A stretch of 64,000 bases of DNA from Planctomycetaceae bacterium. GTDB taxonomy: Bacteria > Planctomycetota > Phycisphaerae > Phycisphaerales > UBA1924. The stretch lies in the NCBI GenBank assembly GCA_021294835.1, contig JAJTDF010000026.1:1-64000 (forward strand). Reading direction: 5' to 3'. A program made the translations under genes and the position numbers. Positions 24,548-40,700 of this stretch are shown in pieces. How positions within the stretch are numbered: the stretch's first letter is position 1; every line of letters begins with the position of its first letter. The notes under the pieces are model-generated. The model did not search any database. It saw nothing but the letters and a program-made list of their open reading frames with translations, and was not told the DNA's origin.

Positions 24548-26599
24548 TTACGGCAGAGCGGGCAGGTTGGGGGCGACCGCGGCGCGGACGCCTGCGGCGG
24601 AGAGGCGGTGATCCCAGGTGCCGCGCGGGCGCTGGCGGTGGGCCTGGAAGAAGGCGTCGCGTGTGGCGGTGCCGAGGATGGAGCCGGCATGCTCCTCGAG
24701 GGTGGGCGTGGTGACGGTCGGTCGGGAGGGGAGGGCGACGCTGCCCTGATCGTTCACCTGGCCGAGCCACCACGGCAGATCCACCAAAGCCGAGCCGTTG
24801 CGGACCCACTGACCGGGAGTGGCGGTGGTGAACCACTGGTTTCGGCTGGCGGTGGTGGTGGTCAGGGTGCCGGGGTCGACGTGCTCGACGACCGGGGCGG
24901 CGATGGTGTGGACGACGGTGTTGCCGGTGAGGGTGATCGAGGGGAGGAGATGGGGCCCGGTGGCGAACTGGATCGGGCCGTTCCAGTTGTAGATGCGGTT
25001 GCTGCGGATGGTGAGGTTGAGGACGCCCTGGCCGGCGCCCTCGATCCAGATCGGGTAGCCTTGAGAGGAGCCGGAGGTGTTGTTCATCACCACGTTGTTC
25101 TCAAGGGTGGCGAAGCTGAGATTGGAGACGCCGATGCCAAAGGAGCGGGGTGCGTCGCCGATGTCGCCTCCGTCGTAGACGAGATTGTCGCGGGCGATGG
25201 CGACGAAGCCGTTGGGGCGGGCGGACTGCTGGTGGCCGAGGGTGATGCCCAGCGGGGAGTTGATGACCAGGTTGCCTTCAACCAGGCCGGCGCCGCGGAG
25301 CTGGATGCCGGTGGCGGCGTTGCGGGCGGAGATGTTGCCCTTGACTGTCACATCGGAGTTGGAGCCTTGCAGGTACATGCCATGGTTGAAGATGGTCTGC
25401 ACCGCGTTGGGCACGGCGGGGTTCCAGCCGTTGCGATCGAGGAAGTTCTCCTCGATCCAGAGGCCCTCGATGCCGTCGGCATAGATGCCTTGGGAGTGCG
25501 ATCCGTTGGACCATCCGTCAACGATGATGTTGCGGCGGAAGATAGTGCGGCTTTGGTCCCGATCAAACTTGTTGACGTTGATGTTGTTGAGGAAGCCTTC
25601 GAGCTTGTTGTCCTCAAAGAGCAGGTCGTGGGTCTTGCCGATCAGGCGGATGCCCTCGCCGCCGCCGTTGGAGCCATCGCGACCTGTGGCGACGAAGTGC
25701 AGGCCGACGATGGCGACATGGCGGACGTCGGCGACGCTGCCGCCGCCGCGGCTGACGCCGCTCCAGCAGTTCAGCCGCGGTCGGCTTCCGGCGGGGCCGT
25801 AAGCGCCGATGACCTGCCGCTCGGTGGAACTGCGACCTGAGGAACCGAGCAGAGGCAGCCCGGTGTTCCAGGTGTCAGTGGAGAGCAAGAGCATGTGGTC
25901 GGGGTAGCCATCGCGAAGATGTTCATAAGCGGCGCTGAGGGTGCGTTTGGCGCGCTGCGGGGAGAGGCCGTCGTTGGCGTCGTTACCGGTTGAACTGCTG
26001 ACGTAGAGGATGCGGGAGTCGGATGAGGGCGTGAGCATCGAGAAGCCGTTGGCATCCAACGGGAGGCTGGTGAAGGAGTGGATGATGGGGCCACCGCCAC
26101 CAATGCCGCCGCCGGGCGGCAGCGGGGTGGGGTCAGGAGGGATGGGCGGGGTGCTCGTCCCCGGCGGCAGCGGGCCGCCGGCCGGATCGGGGTCGGCCGG
26201 GGGTGCGGGCGGGGTGGCGGGCGGGACAGGCGGCGTGGGCGGTGTGGGGTCACCGGGCGGATTGCCGCGGTGTGGGGTCACCGGGCGGATTGCCGCCGTG
26301 GGTTTGGGGCGGCGTGGGGGTGGAGGGGGGCAGCGGGTTGGTATTGGGCGGAAGGGGGATGCCGCCGGTGGTGCTGGGGGGGGCCGGGGGCGTGCTGGAA
26401 CTTGGGGGAATGGAGGGGGAAGCGGCGGGCACGATGATGCGCACGGCGGGGGCCGGTGCGGCGGTGGATGCGGCTTGAGGAGCGTTGCTGGAGGGCAGGG
26501 CGTTGCCTGGCGAGGACTGCGGCGATGTGGCCGGGTTGGCCGACGGGGCAGGGGTGGCCTGACCTCCGGCGGTCGCCTGGCGGCGGTTGCGGAGGGCAT
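24548..26599 (-). CDS. right-handed parallel beta-helix protein, 3' part of a frameshifted gene
   Basis: The reading frame in register with the stop is open from 26599, but real coding similarity begins only after the duplication at 26241-26296. From there a Pro-rich stretch leads into ILYVSSSTGNDANDGLSP, the usual opening of NosD/pectate-lyase-like helices, then repeated short strands (GIYADGIEGLWIEENFLDRN, GIQLRGAGLVEGNLVINSP, SFATLENNVVMNN) over about 350 residues. Such proteins bind, cleave or epimerise polysaccharides. Removing one 28-base copy gives one 759-codon gene starting at 26852 with a signal peptide, so as read this product lacks its export signal. The upstream part of this open frame (26297-26599) is out of register with the intact gene. 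Confidence 0.75.
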   Translation of the reverse strand: MPSATAARRPPEVRPPLPRRPTRPHRRSPRQATPCPPATLLKPHPPPHRPPPCASSCPPLPPPFPQVPARPRPPPAPPAASPFRPIPTRCPPPPPRRPKPTAAIRPVTPHRGNPPGDPTPPTPPVPPATPPAPPADPDPAGGPLPPGTSTPPIPPDPTPLPPGGGIGGGGPIIHSFTSLPLDANGFSMLTPSSDSRILYVSSSTGNDANDGLSPQRAKRTLSAAYEHLRDGYPDHMLLLSTDTWNTGLPLLGSSGRSSTERQVIGAYGPAGSRPRLNCWSGVSRGGGSVADVRHVAIVGLHFVATGRDGSNGGGEGIRLIGKTHDLLFEDNKLEGFLNNINVNKFDRDQSRTIFRRNIIVDGWSNGSHSQGIYADGIEGLWIEENFLDRNGWNPAVPNAVQTIFNHGMYLQGSNSDVTVKGNISARNAATGIQLRGAGLVEGNLVINSPLGITLGHQQSARPNGFVAIARDNLVYDGGDIGDAPRSFGIGVSNLSFATLENNVVMNNTSGSSQGYPIWIEGAGQGVLNLTIRSNRIYNWNGPIQFATGPHLLPSITLTGNTVVHTIAAPVVEHVDPGTLTTTTASRNQWFTTATPGQWVRNGSALVDLPWWLGQVNDQGSVALPSRPTVTTPTLEEHAGSILGTATRDAFFQAHRQRPRGTWDHRLSAAGVRAAVAPNLPALP
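26241..26296. repeat. perfect 28-bp tandem duplication causing a frameshift
   Basis: The unit GGTGTGGGGTCACCGGGCGG plus eight more bases occupies 26241-26268 and is repeated without a mismatch at 26269-26296. Because 28 is not a multiple of three, the second copy shifts the frame: the span 24548-26852 is 2305 bases, and 2305 minus 28 is 2277, exactly 759 codons. Both copies encode the NPPGDPTP segment of a Pro-rich linker. It could be a slip-strand switch, a recent mutation or an assembly error. Confidence 0.95.
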
Positions 26600-26852
26600 T
26601 GAGCGACCAGGGCGACGGGGCCGCGGGCACGGGTACCGCGGCGTTGCCGGAGGCCGCGGGCGGGGCCGGCGGGGTGGTGCTGCTGGAGGGCCGGGCGAAG
26701 GCCCAGCCGCTGGAGCAAGCCAATAGGGTGGAAACAGCGAGACCGCAGGCGATGAGCATGGTCTGCGAGGGGCGGTGCGGAGCGGCGTGAGGGGCCGTGA
26801 TCACGGACCGGGTGGGGGAAAGGGAAGAAGTTGAAGAACGCGTGGGAATCAT
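26250..26852 (-). pseudogene. 5' part of the frameshifted beta-helix gene (signal peptide and linker)
   Basis: The ATG at 26852 has an excellent ribosome binding site (GGAGGAG, seven bases upstream) and begins MIPTRSSTSSLSPTRS. A hydrophobic core TMLIACGLAVSTLLACSS near residue 31 followed by WAFA looks like a signal peptide. A long Ala/Pro/Ser-rich linker follows, ending in THGGNPPGDPTP and then an early stop at 26250, just inside the duplicated unit. As read it would make a 200-residue exported Pro-rich fragment without its helix domain. It is the true start of the gene continued at 24548. Confidence 0.75.
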
Positions 26853-27156
26853 GGTCACTCCTCCAGTGCAGACCAGAAGTCTGCGCTGCGAAGAGCAAGT
26901 CGGCACCGAATGCGGGCAGATTCGGCGTGAAGTTGTGAAAGACTCAGACAAGGTGCGGCGTCGGTGTCCACAGCCGTATCAGTTTGTCCAGCAAGCACAT
27001 GCGCTGTGACTTCGCGGATCATCACCGGGAGCAGGATTCAACGGTTCGCCGGGCGATTTTGCTTGCCGGCGAGGCGGGTGAACGCACAACCCTATTATCT
27101 ACCGAACATGTCGGCCGCGAGCGGGCTCCGCCCGTGTGGCTTGCGCGGGCAGGCCA
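26853..27156 (-). other. leader region of the exopolysaccharide operon
   Basis: A 304-base gap between the antiterminator gene and the beta-helix gene, with lower GC than its surroundings. On the minus strand a GATAAT lies at 27094-27099 as a possible -10 box without a good -35. A small perfect hairpin (CGGGC, three-base loop, GCCCG) lies at 27122-27134 without a T-tract. No coding sequence is convincing. By analogy with RfaH- and UpxY-regulated operons, a recruitment element for the NusG-like protein could lie here, but no known ops-type sequence was recognised. Confidence 0.45.
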
Positions 27157-27885
27157 TTATCCGGACTTTTTGACCAGCCGCAGGCCATGATCGGACTGCG
27201 GCTGGACCCGTCTGCCGGGATCAGCAGGCTCCGAGGTTTCGGAGTCTGACCTCGGGAAAACAGCGGGGAGGGAATCATCGACCCCGGTGTCGGTGTTCTC
27301 TACCACTTCGAGGAGACTTTGTTCAATCTCCAGGAAGGCGGCCTCGCCGATGAGCTCGACGCCGAGCACCAATCGGTCATCGCGGCCCTGGCGGTCCACA
27401 ACCCCTCGGATTCCGCGCAGCGGGCCGGAGCGAACCTGCACCTGAGTTCCTCGCTGGAGCGGCTGGCAACGTTCAAGGACCAGGCCGGACTGGAGGGCGA
27501 GGCGAAGGGCGGCGAGTTCTCGGTCGAGGCGGTGCTGGTCGGGGACTTCGATGATCTGTGCGACATGGCCGGTGCGATCGGCGGTGAAGGCGGCATCGCG
27601 ATCGCCCTGGAGGAAGCAGTAGCCGGCGAACAGGGGCAGATCGACGATGAGTTTACGCTTGCCGTAGTACCGCGCAACTCGTTGCAGAGGAAGGAAATAC
27701 GGAATAGCCATCCGCTGGAGGTCTTCGGCGAGGACTTTCTCCTGGCGGCCCTTGGTGCGAAGGACCCACCAGAGCGGGGCCGGGGTGGGGCGGGTGAGGG
27801 GGCCGGGTGAGGCAGTGGGGGCAGCGACGGCGACCGGGAAGGGGGCGGCAGGGGCGTCACGGGGTGGGCCGTCGGCTGGGGGCAT
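27157..27885 (-). CDS. NusG-paralogue transcription antiterminator (RfaH/UpxY-like)
   Basis: A 242-residue protein. After a 38-residue Ala/Pro leader, the NGN domain opens PLWWVLRTKGRQEKVLAEDL and contains LPLFAGYCFLQGD; a KOW-type segment follows (GTQVQVRSGPLRGIRGVV). A polar tail of about 45 residues ends the protein. Specialised NusG paralogues bind RNA polymerase early in one long operon and prevent termination, typically in capsule or exopolysaccharide loci. The gene is the first in the same direction as the whole 27-kb locus. The ATG at 27885 has no clear ribosome binding site; an internal start nearer PLWW is possible. Confidence 0.88.
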   Translation of the reverse strand: MPPADGPPRDAPAAPFPVAVAAPTASPGPLTRPTPAPLWWVLRTKGRQEKVLAEDLQRMAIPYFLPLQRVARYYGKRKLIVDLPLFAGYCFLQGDRDAAFTADRTGHVAQIIEVPDQHRLDRELAALRLALQSGLVLERCQPLQRGTQVQVRSGPLRGIRGVVDRQGRDDRLVLGVELIGEAAFLEIEQSLLEVVENTDTGVDDSLPAVFPRSDSETSEPADPGRRVQPQSDHGLRLVKKSG

Positions 27886-28127
27886 GGCTGCGGGGTTGGG
27901 GGGAGGCGGATGGAGGGCAGGTGTTCGGCGGGCGATGGACGATAGGGGACAGGCCGGGGGCATCGGGGATTGGGGCGGTTGGGGCGAGATGGGCAATTGC
28001 CCCGATTTGAGTCGGCATCCGGGGTGGTCCGGCCGACGTATCAGGAAGACCATTGTGTATGGGTGGGCGGTGGTGGGGCCATGGGGCTGGGCTGGATGCG
28101 GGGCGCGTGCCTGGAAGCGAGGATGCC

Positions 28128-29387
28128 ATGAGCAGCGGCGACGAAAGGCGGACGTGGACGCATGCGGGTGCGGTGGCGGTTGGCCTGATGCTGTCGGGCG
28201 GGGCGTTGGCGCAGGAGCCGACGTCGTCGCCGCTGGCGCCTCGCGGACAGCCGCAGCCGAAGGAGCTTCGGGGACGCGAGGTGCGACCGCCGATGTTGCT
28301 GCCGGTGCACTTTGGCGGGCGGGACATTCCGCATCCGCAGCCGATGCCTCTTGGGCAGTCGGGCAACGACCGGCGTTGGCCATCGAACCCGACGACGGAC
28401 CGGGGGGGGCGGCCGGGCGGGGGCGCAGGCGGAGTGCCGGGCGGGGCACCGGGTGTGGTGGTGCTGCCTGGGCGGCGGGGCGGGGACGTGATCGGCTATC
28501 GCCAGGGGCGGCAATGGGTGTGGAACACGGAGGATCGCGGGGCGTCGGCGGATCGGCGTTTTTCGGCGGGGATTGGCGGGCTGGTGATCGGCGGGGACTT
28601 GATGAGGCGGTATCCGTGGTGGGTGTGGGATCGGAGCTGGCGGCGGTCGTGGTATGGCGAGGGGACGAGCACGGTGGTGTGGGGCACGGGCGTGTCGATC
28701 GGCGTGTATGGGGGCGGGTGCGGGCCGCTTGGCTGCGGCTGGTGGCGTGAGCCGACGCCGGCGTTCTTTGATCCGCTGACCTTTCTCTCGCCGGATGTGG
28801 AGTTGCTGGGGTTTGATCCGACACAGGAGCCGGCTCCGGTGCCGCCGCCGGTGCCGCTTGAGCAGGGGTTTGAGGCTCTGGGCCAGGGGGAGTTTTCGCA
28901 GGCGGTGGTGCATCTGCGGGCGCACCTGTCGGGGATGCCGGGGGATGTGGTGGCGCAGCGGGCGCTCGGCTTTGCGCTGATCGGCGACGGGCAGTTTGCC
29001 GAGGGGGTCAGTACGGTGGAGGCGGCGTATCTGGCCGACCCGACGCTGGCCTGGCGGGCGCTGGAAGCGGAGGTGGCCCGGCCGGGCCGGATGGATGTGA
29101 TGGGGCGGGCGGAGCAGTCGCTGCAGTTCGCCAGGCGGACGAAGACGACGGGGGCGTATCTGGTGGCGATTCTGCTGTATCAGGGCAACGAGCGGCTGGA
29201 TGTGGCGCGACGGCTGATGGGGGACTACGGGCAGCTGTCGCCGAACGCAGCGGTGTTTGACCAGTTGGGGCGAGCGCTCGGGATGCCGGGGACGGCCAAG
29301 CCGGCGGGTGGGGGGGCGGTTCCGCCGGCGGGCGGGCAAGGTGGCGGGCCGGGCGGGGCCGCGGGTGACGGGAAAGTTGCGGACTGA
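28128..29387 (+). CDS. secreted protein with TPR-like C-terminal region, function unknown
   Basis: A 419-residue protein. AGAVAVGLMLSGGALAQE is a signal peptide with a likely AxA cleavage site near residue 29. Residues 35-230 are Gly/Arg/Trp-rich low-complexity sequence with no named domain. Residues 245-390 form helical pairs (FEALGQGEFSQAVVHLRAHL, ALIGDGQFAEGVSTVEAAYL) like tetratricopeptide repeats. The ATG at 28128 follows GAGG by five bases. It sits where secE and nusG usually lie upstream of rplK, but nothing links it to translation. A candidate promoter for rplK follows it, so it is probably a separate transcript. Confidence 0.75.
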   Translation: MSSGDERRTWTHAGAVAVGLMLSGGALAQEPTSSPLAPRGQPQPKELRGREVRPPMLLPVHFGGRDIPHPQPMPLGQSGNDRRWPSNPTTDRGGRPGGGAGGVPGGAPGVVVLPGRRGGDVIGYRQGRQWVWNTEDRGASADRRFSAGIGGLVIGGDLMRRYPWWVWDRSWRRSWYGEGTSTVVWGTGVSIGVYGGGCGPLGCGWWREPTPAFFDPLTFLSPDVELLGFDPTQEPAPVPPPVPLEQGFEALGQGEFSQAVVHLRAHLSGMPGDVVAQRALGFALIGDGQFAEGVSTVEAAYLADPTLAWRALEAEVARPGRMDVMGRAEQSLQFARRTKTTGAYLVAILLYQGNERLDVARRLMGDYGQLSPNAAVFDQLGRALGMPGTAKPAGGGAVPPAGGQGGGPGGAAGDGKVAD

Positions 29388-29427
29388 CAAGTTATCAGAC
29401 GCAACTGCAGGGGGCGGGGCGGGGGAC

Positions 29428-29456
29428 TTGTTCCGGGGTGTCGGGCGGTCTAAACT
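29428..29456 (+). promoter_or_regulatory. candidate sigma70-type promoter of the rplK operon
   Basis: TTGTTC (29428-29433) and TAAACT (29451-29456) are separated by 17 bases. Each keeps the most conserved positions but is not a full match. The distance to the rplK start is about 125 bases, leaving room for a leader. Confidence 0.45.
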
Positions 29457-29580
29457 TCGCCCCTTCAACTTGACCCGCCGGGCGCGGTAAGCCCGGCACC
29501 GTTACAACCACTTCTTCGCCTGTCCCCGGCCGGGGCAGGACTGGGCCCCGAGGCCCCGAAGCAGTGGGAGGTGGAGAAAC

Positions 29581-30009
29581 ATGGCCAAGAAAGAAATCAA
29601 GTCGCAATTCAAGATCATGGCGCCGGGTGGCTCGGCCACCCCGGCACCGCCCCTTGGCCCCGTGCTGGGTGCCAACGGCGTGAACCCCGGTCAGTTCATC
29701 ACCCAGTTCAACGCCAAGACCGCGGCGATGAAGGGGAAGATCTGCTCGGCCGTGGTGACGGTGTACACCGACAAGTCCTTCGCGATCGAGATCAAGTCGT
29801 CTCCGGCCAGCGTGCTGATCAAGGAGAAGGCGAAGATCGAGAAGGGCTCTGGCGCACCGAACAAGAGCAAGGTTGGCAAGATCAAGCGTGCCGATGTTGA
29901 GGCGATCGCCAAGGAGAAGCTGGCGGACCTGAACACGGCGGACATCGCTGCGGCGATGCGGATGATCGAAGGCACTGCCCGCAACATGGGCGTTCTGGTG
30001 GAGGGCTGA
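29581..30009 (+). CDS. rplK: 50S ribosomal protein L11
   Basis: A 142-residue protein of normal length for bacterial uL11. The N-terminal domain starts KSQFKIMAPGGSATPAPPLG with the proline-rich hinge expected in L11, and the C-terminal RNA-binding domain ends MRMIEGTARNMGV. L11 binds 23S rRNA at the GTPase centre and supports factor binding. GGAGGTGGAG just upstream of the ATG is a strong ribosome binding site. rplA follows five bases after the stop. The usual secE and nusG genes are not upstream. Confidence 0.98.
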   Translation: MAKKEIKSQFKIMAPGGSATPAPPLGPVLGANGVNPGQFITQFNAKTAAMKGKICSAVVTVYTDKSFAIEIKSSPASVLIKEKAKIEKGSGAPNKSKVGKIKRADVEAIAKEKLADLNTADIAAAMRMIEGTARNMGVLVEG

Positions 30010-30014
30010 AACCA

Positions 30015-30719
30015 ATGAGCACGTTCACCGGCAAGCGCATGCGCGAGAACGCCAAGAACCGCCCGGCCCAGCCCCTGGCTGCCGCCGAGGCCGTCGCGGC
30101 ACTGAAGAAGTTCAAGGCGCCGAAGTTCGACCAGACGGTCAACGTGGCGCTGTTCCTGAATATGGACCCGGCTCAGACCGAGCAGGGCATCCGCGGATCG
30201 TTGTCGCTGCCTGCGGGCATCGGCAAGAAGATGCGTGTGGTGGCCTTCTGCCGCGAGGATGTGGTCAAGTCGTGCCTTGACGCCGGCGCCATCAAGGCGG
30301 GCGGCGAGGACCTGGTTGCGGAGATCGAGAAGGGCTTCATGGACTTCGATGTGGCGGTGGCCACGCCGGACATGATGCGTGTGGTCTCCCGACTGGGCAA
30401 GGTGCTCGGTCCCAAGGGCCTGATGCCGTCGCCGAAGACCGGCGCCGTGACCCCCAAGGTGGTGGACGCGGTGAAGGAGTTTGCGGCCGGCAAGGTGGAG
30501 TACCGCAACGACAAGGGCGGCAACGTCCACGCGGTGCTGGGCAAGCTGAGCTTCAAGGACACGGACCTGGTGACCAACCTGGACGCGTTCATCAGCCACA
30601 TCGAGAAGCTGCGTCCGGCGTCCACCAAGGGCGCGTTCATCAAGAAGGTGGTCATCGCCGGGTCGATGACGCCGAGCGTTCAGATCAAGTACGTCCCCGC
30701 TGAGGTGGCCAAGGCCTAA
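30015..30719 (+). CDS. rplA: 50S ribosomal protein L1
   Basis: A 234-residue uL1. The signature region reads GKVLGPKGLMPSPKTGAVT, and GKRMRENAKNR near the N-terminus is typical. L1 forms the mobile stalk on the 50S subunit at the E site and, in many bacteria, represses its own L11-L1 transcript. It lies five bases after rplK and 38 bases before rplJ. No obvious L1-binding leader was identified upstream of rplK. Confidence 0.98.
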   Translation: MSTFTGKRMRENAKNRPAQPLAAAEAVAALKKFKAPKFDQTVNVALFLNMDPAQTEQGIRGSLSLPAGIGKKMRVVAFCREDVVKSCLDAGAIKAGGEDLVAEIEKGFMDFDVAVATPDMMRVVSRLGKVLGPKGLMPSPKTGAVTPKVVDAVKEFAAGKVEYRNDKGGNVHAVLGKLSFKDTDLVTNLDAFISHIEKLRPASTKGAFIKKVVIAGSMTPSVQIKYVPAEVAKA

Positions 30720-30757
30720 GCCCGTCCCCGCTCACGCATTTACCACGAGGTCGAAGA

Positions 30758-31300
30758 ATGTCCAAGACCGTCAAGAACATGCTGACCCGGGACTACACCA
30801 AGCGCCTGGAGGGCTTCTCCGAGGCGCTGGTGATCTCCATCCGCGGGATGAAGGCGACGCAGACGACCAAGCTGCGTCGTCAGCTCAGCAAGAACAAGAT
30901 CAAGATCACCGTTGTTCGCAACGATCTGGCCCGCAAGGCCTTCAAGGGTTCGGCCCTTGAGTCGCTCGACTCGTTCCTGTCCGGGGCCAGCGCGCTGGCC
31001 TACGGCGGCGGGTCGATCGTCGAGGTCGCCCGCGAGATCACGGGCATGCTCGCCGACTACCCCGGCCTTGAACTCAAGGGCGCCATCCTGGATGGCACGC
31101 TGTTCAAGGGCGACGCCGGCGTGAAGGAACTGAGCAAGTACCCCACCCGTCCGGAAGCGATCGGCAACGTCGTCACCCTGCTGGTGTCGCCGGGCCGCAA
31201 GCTCGCCGCTCAGGTCAAGGGTCCGGGCTCGAACATCGCCGGCATCATCAAGGCGATTGAGGCCAAGCTGGAAAAGGGCGAGGCCATCAGCAAGAAGTGA
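30758..31300 (+). CDS. rplJ: 50S ribosomal protein L10
   Basis: A 180-residue uL10. It begins MSKTVKNMLTRDYTKRLEGF, and the conserved core IRGMKATQTTKLRRQLSKNK binds 23S rRNA; the C-terminal helix (IIKAIEAKLEKGEAI) docks L7/L12 dimers. GAGGTCGAAG precedes the start. It forms the stalk base with the rplL product encoded 120 bases downstream. That 120-base gap is longer than the spacing within rplK-rplA and may hold regulatory structure. Confidence 0.97.
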   Translation: MSKTVKNMLTRDYTKRLEGFSEALVISIRGMKATQTTKLRRQLSKNKIKITVVRNDLARKAFKGSALESLDSFLSGASALAYGGGSIVEVAREITGMLADYPGLELKGAILDGTLFKGDAGVKELSKYPTRPEAIGNVVTLLVSPGRKLAAQVKGPGSNIAGIIKAIEAKLEKGEAISKK

Positions 31301-31420
31301 CATCGTCGGCCACTGGCCCCTGTGCGGGGTTAAAGCGCCGGGACTGGCCCGGCCCCTCTGGAAGACGTGCCCCTGGTTCGGACCTGCCGGTCCGGGCCGC
31401 AGATAGAGAAAGTGATTCAC

Positions 31421-31795
31421 ATGACCATTCAGGAACTCGGTGACAAGCTGGCCGGCCTCACGCTCAAGGACGCTGTTGAGCTCGGCAAGTACCTCAAGGA
31501 CACCTACGGCATCGAAGCCGCCGCCGGCGGCGGTGTTGTGATGGCTGCCGCTCCGGCCGCTGCTGCTGCTCCGGCTGAGGAGAAGACGGCGTTCGACGTG
31601 ACGCTGAAGGCTGCCGGCGAGAAGAAGATCGACGTCATCAAGGTGGTCCGCGAGGCCACCGGCCTGGGCCTGAAGGAGGCCAAGGACCTGGTCGAGGGCG
31701 CCCCGAAGAAGGTCAAGGAAGGTCTGCCCAAGGCGGACGCCGAGGCCCTGAAGAAGAAACTCGAGGCGGTGGGCGCTGCCGTCGAGATGGCCTGA
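31421..31795 (+). CDS. rplL: 50S ribosomal protein L7/L12
   Basis: A 124-residue bL12 with the three standard parts: N-terminal dimerisation helix pair ([20 protein letters not shown]), an Ala-rich hinge (about residues 40-53) and the C-terminal domain [20 protein letters not shown] to [14 protein letters not shown]. The domain recruits translation factors. The ATG at 31421 matches the family start; an upstream in-frame extension would add a non-conserved leader. A strong terminator lies about 70 bases after the stop. Confidence 0.98.
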   Translation: MTIQELGDKLAGLTLKDAVELGKYLKDTYGIEAAAGGGVVMAAAPAAAAAPAEEKTAFDVTLKAAGEKKIDVIKVVREATGLGLKEAKDLVEGAPKKVKEGLPKADAEALKKKLEAVGAAVEMA

Positions 31796-31863
31796 GGCGA
31801 GGCCTTGGGCGGTTGACCGGGACGCTGCGGTGGCCCCGGGCAACCCCAAACTTTGTGCGAACG

Positions 31864-31898
31864 GTCCCCGCTTTGTAACGAAGCGGGGACTTTTCTTT
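31864..31898 (+). terminator. rho-independent terminator after rplL
   Basis: A perfect 10-bp stem, GTCCCCGCTT (31864-31873) with AAGCGGGGAC (31881-31890), closes a seven-base loop and is followed by TTTTCTTT. It separates the L11-L12 genes from rpoBC. Confidence 0.93.
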
Positions 31899-32182
31899 CC
31901 CTGCAGGCCTGATTGTTCGGTTTCTGTAGGGAAATAGACGGGAGGGGTAGGTGGGGGTGAAATGAGTGAGTGGGACCACCCACTGGCCGGCGGCGTGTTC
32001 ACCGCAGGCCTGAGCAACTTCTGGGCCAAACGTGCGCAAATGTCCCTTGAAATGCGCGGATACGACGTCTATTCTGGTCGAATCGTCGCGGCACGACACA
32101 CGAACATGGCGCGGTAACAACACACAAGCGGGCAGCGCTCCACGCGGGCGCGGTCGCTGTCCCCATCGCGAGGCAACCATCG
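31899..32182 (+). other. upstream region of rpoBC
   Basis: With the end of the terminator region this makes a 387-base gap between rplL and rpoB. It holds the terminator at 31864 and the promoter at 32047, leaving a leader of about 100 bases. No coding sequence is seen. Confidence 0.6.
32047..32075 (+). promoter_or_regulatory. sigma70-type promoter of rpoBC
   Basis: TTGAAA (32047-32052) and TATTCT (32070-32075) each match the consensus at five of six positions and are exactly 17 bases apart. Transcription would start near 32082, about 100 bases before rpoB. With the terminator upstream this makes rpoBC its own transcription unit. Confidence 0.8.
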
Positions 32183-36001
<3,819 letters not shown>

Positions 36002-36072
36002 ATGCCCTGTCCGCGTCCGTCTGTTCCCCCGTCAGCCGACCCCGCATCTGCATTTCCATCGCGGAGTGAACC

Positions 36073-40500
<4,428 letters not shown>

Positions 40501-40548
40501 CTTTCATGGAGCGGCCCCGGTGGGTGACCGCTGACAACGTGCACGCTT

Positions 40549-40583
40549 AAGGCCCGCCCGGATGACCCGGCGCGGGCCTTTTT
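40549..40583 (+). terminator. rho-independent terminator after rpoC
   Basis: A nine-base-pair stem AAGGCCCGC (40549-40557) with GCGGGCCTT (40572-40580) and a 14-base loop, followed by TTT. It lies about 50 bases after the rpoC stop. Confidence 0.9.
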
Positions 40584-40700
40584 CATCTGGCGGCCGGGGC
40601 TGCGGGCTGCGCCGGAGGACCGTCCGAGAATCCGCCAGGGCCGGTGGCGGAGCGTGACGTGCGGCGGCAATCCGTGATCGGCGTGTGCGTTGAGCCGACC

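Noticed and set aside
26297..26599. Translation of the beta-helix 3' frame from the ATG at 26599 as a genuine start.
   Set aside because: Before the duplication this frame gives an Arg/Pro-rich sequence with no signal peptide, whereas the other frame from 26852 has a strong ribosome binding site and a signal peptide.
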